From NCBI GenBank assembly GCA_014218235.1, contig CM024753.1, forward strand, positions 182,132,348 to 182,196,347: 64,000 nucleotides of DNA. The letters are read 5' to 3'. This document shows, one piece after another, positions 10,386 through 22,300 of the stretch (position 1 is its first letter; each line of letters starts with the position of its first letter). Source of the stretch: Colocasia esculenta (lineage: Eukaryota > Streptophyta > Magnoliopsida > Alismatales > Araceae). Made by a program: the position numbers and the translations under genes. The notes under the pieces are model-generated. The model was not told where the DNA came from. It saw only the letters and a list, made by a program, of their open reading frames with translations, and ran no database searches.

Positions 10386-12593
10386 TGTTGCCCAGTTGAC
10401 GAGCCCAGGGGGGGGGGGGGGGGGGGTGAATGGGTCTTTAAAAAAAAAAATTTAGCCAGTACCTATACTTAAAACATTCACACAAAGATGTTCTTCGATG
10501 AAGGTTAGTGAGGTTAGTATAAACAACAAACACACAAGAAATCAATCACACAACACAAGGAATTATCCTGGTTCGGACCTCATCTCCTTAGGAGTCCTAC
10601 GTCCAGTCCCTGAGCAACAACTTAGGATTCCACTAACTAGGGTACAGTCCCCCTATGGACACTACAACACCCAGCTCAGCTGGTCTTTCTTCACACGAAG
10701 GGAACTACAACACCCTAGATACCCCACCAGGTCTTCCTTCACCACAAAGGGAAAAACAACACCCTGGATCCCCAGGTCTTCCTTCACAACAGAAGGGAAA
10801 CAACCAGCAAAAATTAAGCAAGAACAGCAAGCCCCTAGATCAAGCTTTAACAAGCCACGATCTGAAGCTAATAGCCATGAGAGCAATAGATCTAAACAAA
10901 GCAATCTCTCAGAACTACACATGCTCTCTCTCTTGGGATTTCTAATGCAGCACGGAGAGCAAAGAGCTTGATCCAACTTAGAGTGGGATGTTTGGCTCTG
11001 GGATTCTCGCAGAAGATTTGAATTGCTTGTACTCTATGTGTATTCAATCTTCACCCTTCTTTCCATTTTGCTTATGGAGCTTCTTGTCTTGTATTTATAT
11101 CTCCAATTTGAAATATATTCGTTGAAGTATCTGTTGTCTCTAGCTTTGGTAGACGTTAGACTGAATGGCCTTTTGAAGCTTTATAGTCAACAGTCTTTCA
11201 TCTACTTGTGCACGTCAAATCATCTATGTTCTCCTTTGGCTTCTACTATTTCCAACGTTGTAAGATGGATTGACGTCAGAGAACTGTACATATTTCAAGC
11301 TTAAATACTAGACAGCTAAGCTGTCTCTGATGTCAGTCAACGTTAGAACAAATAATCACAGAAATAGTAATACCAAATAGCTGTTCTAAAAGATGCACAC
11401 AGAGTAAGCACGATAATGGACGATATCGTTTGCATGCATGCAGAGATACATTCAGTCCTCATAAATGCTCACACGTCAGAGAGATATGTGTGGACTTTGA
11501 CTATTCAATGCTTTGACTAAAAGTTGTTTTACATATGAAGTTGATTCACGCATGACTTATGAAATCGTTATGAGACATGACCAAATCGTTATATTCACTG
11601 AAGAAATCGTTATAGAAAGTAAGTCGTTGTGTTCAATAAAGAAATCATTATGAACACTTAAGAAATCGTTGCAGAAAGCAAATCGTTATGTTTAATGAAG
11701 AAATCGTTATGAACACTTAAGAAATCGTTGCGGAAAGCAAATCGTTATGTTCAATGAAGAAATCGTTATGAACACTTAAGAAATCGTTGCGGAAAGCAAA
11801 TCATTATGTTCAATGAAGAAATCGTTATGAACACTTAAGAAATCGTTGCGGAAAGCAAATCGTTATGTTCAATGAAGAAATCGTTATGAACACTTAAGAA
11901 ATCGATGTGATGACTTAAGGAATCGTTGCGATGAGCAAATCGTTACGAAGTCTTAAGAAATCGATGCGATGACTTAAGGAATCGTTGCGATGAGCAAATC
12001 GTTACGAGGTCTTAAGAAATCGTTGTGATGTCTTAAGGAATCGTTGTGATGAGCAAATCGTTACGAGGTCTTAAGAAATCGTTATGATGTCTTAAGGAAT
12101 CGTTGCGATGAGCAAATCGTTACGAGGTCTTAAGAAATCGATGCGATGACTTAAGGAATCGTTGCGATGAGAAAATCGTTACGAGGTCTTAAGAAATCGA
12201 TGCGATGACTTAAGGAATCGTTGCGATGAGTAAATTGTTATGAGGTCTTGAGAAATCGTTGTGATGTCTTAAGGAATCGTTGTGATGAGCAAATCGTTAC
12301 GAGGTCTTAAGAAATCGATGCGATGACTTAAGGAATCGTTGCGGTTTTCAACAGAAGTCGATGTGGACTAAGAGAAATTACAACTTGGTATTGATATTTC
12401 TACAGAGGTATTAATACTTACCAAATATGCTTGATTTTCCTTGAGATTTTTCCTGTGCTCAAAAACTTATAGAATATATGTTAGAAAACTTTGACAGGGT
12501 TTTGTTAATCATGTTTTGTTATTCACCAAAATAAATATGTAATTAATTAAAATTACATGTGAACAGACTAATCATCAAACATACTGATCATCA
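10386..12593 (-). mobile_element. Copia-B 5' LTR (2.2 kb, ancestral arrangement)
   Basis: Runs from TGTTGCCCAG to GATCATCA at 12593, followed by TSD TCTTC. On minus it begins TGATGATCAGT, the same start as the Copia-D LTRs (TGATGATCAGTCC). It contains a long G-run near 10409-10427, the non-inverted segment at 11187-11492, and the 59-bp array at 11570-12350. Confidence 0.9.
11570..12350. repeat. 59-bp tandem array of AAATCGTT motifs (Copia-B 5' LTR)
   Basis: Same two unit types as the 3' LTR array, with a different copy number, consistent with slippage after insertion. Motif-to-motif spacing stays near 20 bp. Confidence 0.88.
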
Positions 12594-12598
12594 TCTTC

Positions 12599-15500
12599 CA
12601 GTTCCCATGTCGCTTCTTCTTGTCCTCGCTTATTCCACTGAATTTTCAATAATGGAACTTCCTTGTTCTGGAGTTGCTTGATCTTTCGGTCGAGAATTTG
12701 TGCAGGTCTTTCTTCATATGCCAGGTTTTTTTAGACCTCCAGATCCTGATACTTAATAATGTGCTCTGAATCATAAACATACTTCCTCAACATTGATACA
12801 TGAAAAATGTCATGTATATTGGATAGCTGAGGTGGAAGTGCCAGTTGGTATGTCATCTCTCCAATTCTTTTCATTATCTCAAACGGTCCAATGTACCTTG
12901 AACTCAATTTTCCTTTAATGCAAAATCTCTTGATTCCTCTTCGGGGTGACACTTTAAGGAATACATAATCACCTTGTTGAAATTCCAGCTCTCTTCTTCA
13001 TTGATCAACATAACTTTTCTCTCGGTCTTAGGCAGCTTTCATACGATCTTGCACCAACTTAATAATTTCTGTCATTTCTTGGATCATTTCAGGTCCAAGT
13101 ATGTGTAATTCTTTCATCTCTACCCAACATAATGGTGATCTACACTGCCGACCATACAAAACTTCAAATGGTGCCATTTGAATAAGAAACTAGTAACTAT
13201 TATTATAAGCAAACTCCATAATTGCTAAATGATTATTCCAGTCATTTCCAAATTCTAAAACACAAGCACAACACATATCCTCAATAATCTGATTTACCCA
13301 TTCTATCTGTCCATCGGTTTGAGGATGAAATGCAGTACTAAATTTCAGCTTAGTTCCCAAAGCATCTTGTAGTTCTCTCCGAAAATGTGAAGTGAACCTT
13401 GCGTCTCTGTCAGAAACAATGTCTTTTGGGATTCCATGTAACCGAACAATTTCCTTCATGTATAGAGCTTCTAAAACACTGACAGACCATCTTGTTTTAA
13501 TAGCTAAGAAGTGAGCTGACTTTGTAAGTCGATCTATTATTATCCATATTGCATCATATCCACTACGTGTTCTGGGTAATCCCACAATAAAATCCATACC
13601 AATGTTATCCCATTTCCACTCTGGTACTTCAAGAGGTTTTAACTTTCCTGTAGGTTTCTGGTGTTTGACCTTGACTTTCTAACATGTTAAACATCTAGCT
13701 ATGAAGTCCACAATGTCTTTCTTCATGTTACACCACCAGAAATGTTTCTTTAAGTCCTGATACATTTTGACAGCTCCTGGATAGATAGTATAATATGCTT
13801 GATAAGCTTCTTCTAATATTTGTTTCTTGATTTCAGAATTATTCGGTACACACAATCTGTTCCAGAACCGAAGATTCCCATGTACATCTTCACTGAAATT
13901 AAGTATGGAAGCTAATTTTTCTCTAATTTCTATCAATATAGGGTCATTGTCTTGTTGTTCTCCAATTTGCTTTAATAGGCCCGACTGTACTGCCAAATTA
14001 TCAATCATAACCCTTTCTTCTTGTGGTTCAACTTTCAGACTTAATGTGGAAAATTCTTCCAACAACTTCCATTCCTTGACTTGCAATTGGAATATTCTAG
14101 CCATGGGATTCCTACTCAGGACATCAGCTACAATATTACCTTTTCCAGGATGGTATTCAATTTTAAAATCATAGTCTTTGATATATTCCATCCATCTTCT
14201 TTGTCTCATATTCAATTCCTTCTGTGAAAATAAATATTTCAAACTTTTATGGTCGGAGTACACTATAAATTGATTATCATACAGATAGTGTCTCCATAGC
14301 TTTAAAGCAAAAACTATCGCTGCTAATTCCAAATCATGTACTGAATAATTTTTCTCATGAGTCTTTAATTGTCTAGACGCATAAGCAATAACTCTTCCTT
14401 CTTACATCAAAACACATCCCAATTCGACATTTGATGCGTCAGTATAAACTTCAAATATTTTTCCATCTACCGGTAAAGCTAAAACTGGTGCAGATGATAA
14501 ACATTCCTTCAGTAATTGAAATTCTTGCTCACAACTCTCACTCCATTCAAATGCAGTTCCTTTTTGAGTTAGTTGTGTGAGAGGCGAAGCAATCTTGGAA
14601 AAATCTTTAACAAACCGCCGGTAATAACTAGCCATACCCAGAAAACTTCTGATCTCAATAAGGTTCTTAGGTTGTTCCCATTTCTGTATAGCTTCAATTT
14701 TTGAAGAATCTACTGATAATCCCTCTCTAGAGATAATATGTCCTAAGAACATCACTTGTTTCAACTAGAACTCACATTTACTAAACTTCGCATACAGTTT
14801 ATGATCTCATAACAATTGCAAGGTAATTCGTAAATGTGCTTCATGTTCTTCCACACTCTTCGAGTAGATCAATATGTCATCGATAAACACAACCACAAAC
14901 TGATCCAAATAAGATCTGAACACATCATTCATCAAACGCATAAATGTTGCAGGTGCATTAGTCAATCCAAACGGCATCGCTACAAATTCATAGTGTCCAT
15001 ATCTAGTTCGAAAAGCTGTCTTGTGAATATCCTGTTCTTGAATTCTTAGTTGATGATATCCAGATCTTAAATCAATCTTTGAGAAACACTGAGCTCCATA
15101 CAATTGGTCAAATAAATCATCAATTCTCGGAAGTAGGTATTTGTTCTTAATGGTTAACTGATTTAATTATCTATAGTCTATGCATAATCGCATAGTTCCA
15201 TCTTTCTTCTTAACAAATAACACTGGAGCACCCCAGGGTGATGCACTGGGTCAAATATATCCCTTCTCTATCAATTCCATCAATTACCTTTTTAACTCTT
15301 TCAACTCTTCCATTGACATTCTATAAGGTGTTCTTGAGATTGGTGTAGCTTCTGGAACCAGTTCAATTGAAAAGTTTACCTCTCTACTATGCGGTAAACC
15401 AGGTAACTCTTCCGTAAAAACATCAAGAAATTCCTTTACTACCGGAATATCCCTCAATCCAGTGGTATTTTGATTTATCAAGGTCACAGAAGCCAAATAC

Positions 15501-16894
15501 CCCTAACATCCTTTTTGTACCAATTTACATGCTTTAACTGCTGAAATTATAGGTATTCTTCTTGTACGAGGCTTATCAAAAGTCATAGAGTAAGTTTCCT
15601 TTCTTAGAAAGGTTACTTGTCTTAGTTGGCAATCTAGATTTGCATGATGTTTAGATAGCCAATCAACCCCAAGGATTACATCATAGTTCCACATCTTAAG
15701 ACATATCAAATCACCTGGCAAATTATGTCCTTTGACTAAGATTTGACTAGCAGGGTAATATTCTTTAAGTTTCTTACCCTCACTTAGAGGAGTTGCAACC
15801 TCTAACTGTGTAGATAATGAAACTGATTGTACTTCCAAAGATCTAGCAAACTCATAGCTAATGAATGAATGTGTAGCTCCTGAATCAAATAGTACATATG
15901 CGGGTTTTGAGTTTACTAGTAATGTACCTTCTATAAGTCTGCCCTCTTGCGGTGATTCTGGTTCCACTTCCTGAATGGCTTTCAATCGTCCTTGCTTAGC
16001 TCGGGGATTCATATTTGCTGGTGCATTCTTGATCATCGGACAGTCCAGAATTCGTTGTTGAGTACTCCGACAACGGAGACAAGCACCCAACCTATGCCAA
16101 CAGTTCTCAGTCTTATGTCCACTAAGATGGCAATGCTTACACACATCTTTGTTCCCGACTGGAGCTTTCTCTGTTTTCTTAATAGTTTGTTGAACATTTG
16201 GGGCATTCCCCAATTCAAACTTCCTTTTACGATCCGAAGAACCTTTACCAAACCTTCCTCTAATCTTCTCCACTATATCATTAGCAGATTCTAATGCTAA
16301 GGCTCTTTTCACCATTTCAGAATATGTGGTGATCAAATGTGGTGTTAGCTGTGTAATGAAATTTGGACGCAGACCGTTCATAAATCTCTTCACTTTCAAT
16401 TTCTCTATGGCTATGAGATGAGGAGCATACTTGGATAATCGGGCAAACTGTACCTCGTACTCTGACACCGACACTCGGAGTTTCTTTAATCCAGCAAACT
16501 CATTAGCTTTCTTCTCCTAAACTACCTCAGAAAAATATTGATCATTAAACAGCTCCACAAACTCCTCCCAACCAACCTGGTTTGAGTCCTCTAAGGTAGA
16601 CTCAACTGTTTCCCACCATGCTCGGGTGTTACGATCTAACTGAAATGTTGCCAAACATATCTTTTCTTCTTCTGTACATCGGATCACTTTAAAAATTCTT
16701 TCAATGTCTTTCAACCAATTCTCAGCCTCATCTGGATCCATACTACCTGCAAATCTCAGAGGGTCCAAACTTCGGAAATCCTTAAACAAACTTGTTCCAT
16801 TGTGACTGTTATTCTTAGCCACAGTTCTCATTACCCGAGTCAAATCATGCATTGACCTTTCCATTTTCTTCCAATTGGAATCACTTCCATCCAT
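12599..16894 (-). pseudogene. Gypsy-1 gag-pol with chromodomain, one frame, many stops
   Basis: One reading frame from ATG at 16894 carries the whole polyprotein; every open stretch ends at an in-frame stop and none needs a frameshift. Order: gag capsid (16517-16894 onward, WWETVE and WEEFVELF motifs), CCHC knuckle (CKHCHLSGHKTENC, ~16130), protease (VLFDSGATHSFI, ~15890), RT (15103-14402; catalytic VFIDDILIYSK), RNase H (VYTDASN to HYLYDNQFIVYSDHKSL), integrase zinc finger (CLTC), integrase core (MDFIVGLPRT; SDRDARFTSHF; glutamate in GQIEWVNQ), GPF region (SSRYIGPFEI), and chromodomain (EEATWELED). The last residues and stop lie at 3631-3670 beyond Copia-B. Integrase Arg in GQxERVNQ is Trp here, a CGG to TGG change. 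The element is inactive. Confidence 0.93.
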
Positions 16895-17220
16895 GATTAA
16901 GTTGAGAGATTTTTTGAGACATCCAACAATGCATACATTAGTTCCATAACCAAACCATGCTCACATGCATCACATACAAATTTTTAGTTCCACATAACAT
17001 ACAACTTTTCATTAACAAGCCAAAATATTTACATTATATTACATTCCTATTCATAAGCCGCATACTACTTACAACAGTCCTAATAGGCCGAAATATTTAC
17101 AATACTAACAACATCCTTTAACCTCTCTCTACACATATACATGTGAGTTATATATACAATCCCAACTTAACCAAAAAAAAGAGAGGTTACAAAAGTAAGT
17201 TTCTCATTCTCTAGCTATCT
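16895..17220. other. Gypsy-1 leader spacer
   Basis: About 325 bp between the leader ORF and gag, without open frame on the element strand. It is AT-rich with scattered ACAT repeats. I see no further motif. Confidence 0.5.
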
Positions 17221-17556
17221 TTAAGTCTGAACAACAGACTCCACGAACGGCTGTTGATCTCCCCTGGGCCCATGGTACAGCTCCCTTGCTGCTTCGGTCA
17301 GCGCTTCCCAATATCCTTCAACTTGGTGAAGCAACATATCCTGCCCCAGCTTCAAACTTCCAAAGTTACCCATAATCTGGGTCATGGTCTCCAAGGTAGC
17401 ACGGGGATTTCCAGCCAGAAATGCACCCGCAATCAAGTTCAACACCTCATCCTTGATCTACATGTGTGCTTCCCTTTGGGCTTGAGCATACAGCTCCACA
17501 TCTTGGCAAAGCATTTCCATTGTTGTCACCAGTCGTTCTTGAGCATTCATGTCCAT
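17221..17556 (-). pseudogene. Small ORF in Gypsy-1 5' leader
   Basis: Upstream of gag, on the same strand, a frame of 111 codons runs from ATG at 17556 (MDMNAQERLV) to TAA at 17221, broken by one internal TAG near 17460. The protein would be acidic, helical and Leu/Met/Glu-rich (METLCQDVELYAQAQREAH-like; later TLETMTQIMGNFG). I do not recognise a domain. It begins about 120 bp inside the PBS and is separated from gag by about 325 bp, so it would be the first ORF on the genomic RNA. It could be an accessory protein, a displaced gag N-terminal piece, or chance. A long frame with a single transition-type stop argues mildly for former coding capacity. Confidence 0.45.
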
Positions 17557-17674
17557 GTTGTAGCAAATAACAAGTTAAGTGTCTATGTAATTCCAAAATC
17601 ATTATTACCTTCATAACTAATCCTGAGTTTCTACCCCAACTCACTGATCATTCGCTAGGTTTATGGACCTAAGA

Positions 17675-17685
17675 CTTTGATACCA
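17675..17685 (-). other. Gypsy-1 primer-binding site
   Basis: TGGTATCAAAG on minus, a near match to the initiator Met-tRNA PBS used by chromoviruses, 7 bp inside the LTR end (TGTCACA on + at 17693). Confidence 0.75.
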
Positions 17686-18659
17686 AATTATCTGTCACAT
17701 GCTAATAAAAAACTATTTATCAAAAATGACATAAATCGGGCACAAGAAATAGAACTAGTGCTTATTCATTCAATATTAACATTGCGGAAGCGTTTTTACA
17801 TAACACTCCTTATTACAGTTTATATGAGGAGTAGAAAAGAGAAACCTTTTTCTATTACATTCTATATTCACAATACTAAAGAAAAAATAAAATGGTTGGC
17901 TTCTGGTCAGCACACACTTTCCCCTTAAGCATCACCCCCGTCTTGGTCACCTGAAATGGTAGGAATATGTGAGCTAACTAGCCCAGTAGGATTCAACTCC
18001 TCAAATCGAAGGACTAAGATATTCAAACCAAGATAAAGATCTGACTGATATCAATATTGAATGTCAAAGATGACTGAACAACCATGTCAATGAGACGATA
18101 GACGTGAAACAGAAGTACTGAATTACAAATACATGGTCAGGATCTCATGATAATGTTCATATTCTGATTCATATACACATTCACACATGAAAGATATCAT
18201 GATGACTAATCAAGCTTGTATTGATGCAATGTCAAACATCCTTGGATCCTTTATCGTTCCGTACGGCCTGTAAACAAATTCGGGTGCTCCTCCGAGGACT
18301 GGACCAGCCCTATTTGAACATGCATATATCTCAAATGAGTCTAAAGACCCACAAAATTGTCATCATAACTCATTCTTGTAACAAATTCACACGGGGCACA
18401 CAAGTGTTCAATATATATCTCATCATGAGTTTGTGACTCATCGTCACCAAATACAAGAGATGGTAACTTGATAGAGGTCAAGTGTACTTGGAAATTTCAA
18501 GGGAATTCTAAGTAAATTATGGAAGGTAATTGTATGATTCTTCTTAAAGTAAATGTAGTAGGAACCCAAGAGAATGAGGAACCTAACTTGCTAGGCTAAT
18601 AGTATAGTGAAACAATAAAATATTGACTAAGGAAAAGTGCTGGAAGACTGGACAGAACA

Positions 18660-18885
18660 ATATGTATCGACAGCCAAGAAGTGGCTGTCGACAGGTGCAG
18701 GCTTCCAGAACCAGATTTTTGAAGCCTGGACAGTACCTGTCGAAAGGCCTAGTCTGGCTGTCAACAGGACAGACTCATCTATCGACAGATGAGAGCCATC
18801 TATCGACAACTATAGGTTTTCCAGAAGCTCTGGATTCTGGGAACTCTAGGCCTGTCGACAGCTGATCCCCATCTGTCGACAGCCG
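18660..18885. repeat. CTGTCGACAG palindrome cluster (Gypsy-1 LTR)
   Basis: About nine exact or near copies of the 10-bp palindrome CTGTCGACAG (variants with TATCGACAG, CTGTCAACAG, CTGTCGAAAG) in 225 bp. Between them are copies of a TTCCAGAA...TCTGGATT module that also appears in the Gypsy-2 and Copia-C LTRs. Confidence 0.85.
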
Positions 18886-20000
18886 CAGATCCAGCTTCCA
18901 GAAATGGTTACACACCACTCTAAAGACTCTTCTATATGTTCCTAAGAATCTAAACATGGTTAATACAAAAAAGAGAGTCTTGAATACATCTACTAACACT
19001 ACTCTACATGATGGACTCAAGTAAAACAACAGGGACAAACTGAGTCATATATATCTATGACAAAATAATAGCTGGATCATGACTCCTCTAAAACACATAC
19101 TTTTGCAACTAATAAGAGGTTTCCCATCATTATACTTGAGATAACATGACTACTAGCCAAAACATGATTGTAAGAAATAGAAACACCATTCTAATGATGT
19201 TTCGGAACCAGAGGCAAGTGTAAACTTGGTCTAAAGCCTACACATGGATTTCCTAACATGAAAGGAAGACAAGAACGAGAAGAAAGAGGATGAGTAAGAA
19301 GGAATCCTACCTGACTAGAGAGTGTAAGGTCCTTCTCCTCAATGTAACAATATACAGTAGCAAACGATGGAAGCAGCCACGGCGAGAGCAAGTGAAGAAG
19401 TGGCCACAAACAGAAGAAGCACCAGTTCAAGCATGCAACTACAACATCTCCAGCAACAACAACCCAACAGCAGCAGCAGCAGAAGCAAGAGCAGGAGAGA
19501 AGCCAGAGCAAGAAGTGGAAAAGCTTCCACGTCGGCCATGCATGTGTCAAGGTAAAATACCTCCTAAACCACCCAAGGCCATGTTAACCTTGGGGTTTTA
19601 CCCCATGCACATGTATTAGAATACGTGTATGTCCCTTACCCATGCAGCAGAGAGGCTTACGTGGGCCTCCATACGTAAGCATAAAATTACCCAAAAATAG
19701 TTACCGTAATTGGGCTATAATTCAACTGGCCCACTTGACCCCAAGTTTAGGTGTTCTAATGATGTTCAATCAAGTTGAAATTTCAACCATAAGTTAATGA
19801 AAAGGTTTTAAAAATTATGGTCATTTTAGTTTAATTTTTAGAATTTATTTTTCACCCAGTGAAAATTACCCGGAAAATAGTTGCATCGGCTTAATCTCGA
19901 AATCCGCACGTCAACAATTCTGGATATTTACATTTCTGATATCACCACATTTTTCTGGAAATTATGGTATTCTCGGATTTCATTTTCGTTACAGAATTCT

Positions 20001-20041
20001 AGTGTCGCCCTATCGGAGCGCACACCTCTGAATACGACACT
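20001..20041. repeat. Conserved 41-bp hyphenated palindrome (copy 2)
   Basis: Same block as 3407-3447, at the identical distance (124 bp) from the LTR end. Confidence 0.75.
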
Positions 20042-20165
20042 AGAATAACATTTATTATCACCAATAAATCTTAAATTAAGATTAATTACATCTCATGATA
20101 ATAGTTATGTTTAACCATCAAATTATTCACATTTTTCTAGTAAATAAAATTTTCAGGGCATTACA

Positions 20166-22300
20166 CTCCACAACCTGATGCTTGGGATCAATCAAAACAA
20201 TCGGCCAATGTGATCCATATCAATGCTCCGATCTCCAGGCCAGATAGGTCCGACGCTGATCCAAGGGATTCTCAGTCCACAAACGGGCATGAGAGCCATC
20301 ATTTCTCGGCCCTTGGACAGAGATCATTGCGAGAAGCGGTGCAGAGCCTCTAAAGGCAGGTTCAGTCGTTGCGATACGGCCATTGCAAAGTGCTTATATA
20401 CTTGAGGAGCATGGATGAGTGCCTGACTGCTCTCCATCAAAGACTCCCGGCCCCTGCAGCTACGTCTGCACTCCCGACTCATCCCCTATGTGGAGGATGG
20501 CTCTCGGAAGAATCTTCAAGCCCGTCCAACGATGAGGCCGCCGAAAGATTATACTCTTTCCCACGCCATCAGACACTAGCGCTCTTTTGTGCCTGCCTAT
20601 GAGGAGGATTATTAGGGTGCCAGCCGTCAACAAGTATCCCGGAGAACTATTGCATAAATCATCAAATCGCTGGACATGACCTGGAGGACTGCTGCACCTT
20701 CAAAGACAAAGTTGAAGCCTAGATCGACCATGGGGTCATCGACCTGGGCAGCTCCAGTGTGGATCCGCCGCAACATCACATTCATGAATGGGCGAACCAC
20801 TCAGCTAACGTTGTTACCCATTCGGTCAAAGTCATCCATCCGCCTGAAATCTATACAGCGGCGGCATTCATATTCCCGGAGCCGGAGGTGGTGGAAACTG
20901 GTTCCTCTAGTGCCGCTCCCACCCTATGGTATCTAGAGTGGCGACTCTCCCACCAAAATTCCCTTGCAACAGGGAATATCGGCAAGATTTTTCATAATCT
21001 TCTAAGAGGAGGCCATGTAATGGCGCATGATCCGCCGCCGACATACACTAAGGAGAAGATAAACCACCCCATGTATTGCCGGTACCATGCCATGTTGATG
21101 CATTCCACAGACAGATGCCCGATTGTCTGGGACTGGATCGAAACCCTAATACAAAGGTGAAAAATCGATTCGGAAGGCAATTCCATGGTCTTGAAAAAAG
21201 CCAGGGAAGCAGCTCAGTGGGAATTTGACTAAAGTGACTATATGTACTTTGCAAATCTCAAGGCCCCTGAACTTGACGAATAGGGGTGGAATATACTGCT
21301 GCCGCGATCTCAAGTTGATATTAAAAGCCCGACGGAAGAAGTCTCACGGTGACCTCGTAGACAAAAGAAGGGGTCTCGGTGACATCAAGTCATGCCTCCT
21401 CATGAGCAAACTTCAAGGGTCAGGGTCTCGGGGGAGCACCTCGAAGATCTATCTCCAAATGAGGAGTCGAGCCCAGTGCACAACCAAGAGTTTCGTGTCC
21501 TACATGGACATTCTCGACTCGGCTCCAAACAAAGCAGCAGGATCGAGACCCAGCCAGAGTCTTCACAGCCTCCTAGGCGGGATGAAGACCGCAGGGGCAA
21601 AAATCCAGTGATGGAGCCAACTGTCCAAGATCCAGGCCCCTATATGGCTGAATTCCAAGAATTTCCACCTGAGATAATTGAGCAAGCAATCAATTCCACC
21701 TTTCAGCACTAGCTAGATGGAGCCGACTAGGTCATTGTGGCCCCCAAGAAGCACTTTCCCCTGATGTTCCCTAAAAGGGGAGGGTTGCATAGTCGCCTCT
21801 GTCGAGAGAATACCTCTCAAATGGCTGTGCAGACAAAATATCCATCGCCACTTGAAATGGCGCAAGCAAAAAAACAAGAGAAGAACAGGAAGAAGAATTT
21901 GAAAAGACGCCTGAAGAAACAAGCTGAACAAGTGGCGGCAATCATGGCCCTACTGGAGCTGACTCCACTCCAGAAATTACAAAAGCTCATTGATGAGCTG
22001 GAGGAATATGTTCCCTCCAGGCCTACCAGGGGAGTCCCTTTGGACAAATACATCCCCTCGAAAGAGATGGGGTGCAAAATCAGGCTCAAAAGCTGGCTCC
22101 ATTAAATGCTTCAATGGGCACAAGAAAGCGAGAAACTGCCCCTGCCCGAAGAACTGGCCATCTTCTACAGGGAGGATGAAATCACCATCGAGAAGTTGGA
22201 AGACATGTTAAAGAACTTCTCTTGCAACATGGTGTCAATACTGCTGCCTGCAAGCCTGCAGTCTTCTGCCGATAAAACTGTCGTGGTGACATATTAACAC
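20166..22300 (+). pseudogene. Tat element gag and gag-protease linker, degenerate
   Basis: Broken reading frames on + carry features of Tat/Ogre-type gag: a Cys/His segment (HQIAGHDLEDCCTFKDKVE, about 20660-20720), then a second (NHPMYCRYHAMLMHSTDRC, about 21066-21120). A Lys/Arg-rich helical stretch (AQAKKQEKNRKKNLKRR, ~21860) and an acidic segment (LPEELAIFYREDE) lead toward the protease. Gag would form the particle and bind RNA. At least four frame changes are needed to read through, so the copy is dead. Copia-C cuts it at 22300. Confidence 0.7.

Larger units (their letters stand above)
3676..12593 (-). mobile_element. Copia-B: Sirevirus-like element, 3' deleted
   Basis: The element has an LTR at each end (3676-~5807 and 10386-12593), PBS at 10372-10383, gag, PR-IN, and RT, all on minus, flanked by the 5-bp TSD TCTTC. 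Its RT stops after the YFLGLQ motif and joins LTR sequence directly, so RNase H, the polypurine tract and the first bases of the 3' LTR are missing. A solo LTR interrupts the integrase. LTR ends (…GGGCAACA) match those of Copia-D, so the two are one family. The long LTRs, large coiled-coil gag with two CCHC knuckles and the C-run LTR end point to the Sirevirus branch. Confidence 0.9.
2580..20165 (-). mobile_element. Gypsy-1: Tekay/Del-like chromovirus, nested and broken
   Basis: A Ty3/gypsy element on minus. From right to left it has a 5' LTR (17693-20165), PBS, a leader ORF, one-frame gag-PR-RT-RH-IN with a chromodomain, a polypurine tract at 3572-3590 and the start of the 3' LTR (2580-3571). 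Copia-B splits the chromodomain and Copia-A truncates the 3' LTR. It is inserted in the gag region of the Tat element; the right-hand target site is CTCCA (20166-20170) and the left partner is out of the window. The chromodomain signature (EEATWELED) and gene order PR-RT-RH-IN identify the chromovirus branch; the Tekay/Del assignment rests on overall resemblance. Confidence 0.9.
17693..20165 (-). mobile_element. Gypsy-1 5' LTR (2.47 kb, TATA deleted)
   Basis: Bounded by TGTCACATGC on + and GGGCATTACA ending at 20165. Its left third resembles the Gypsy-2 LTR (CTAACTAGCCCAGTAGG in both). Compared with the 3' LTR it lacks about 53 bp around the TATA box; the breakpoints share CACG. It also carries a CTGTCGACAG cluster at 18660-18885. 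Confidence 0.9.

Noticed and set aside
10407..10427. G-quadruplex or deliberate signal in the long G-run of Copia-B 5' LTR
   Set aside because: The partner LTR has a shorter run at the same place and all Sirevirus-like LTR ends here carry a C/G run; slippage is enough.
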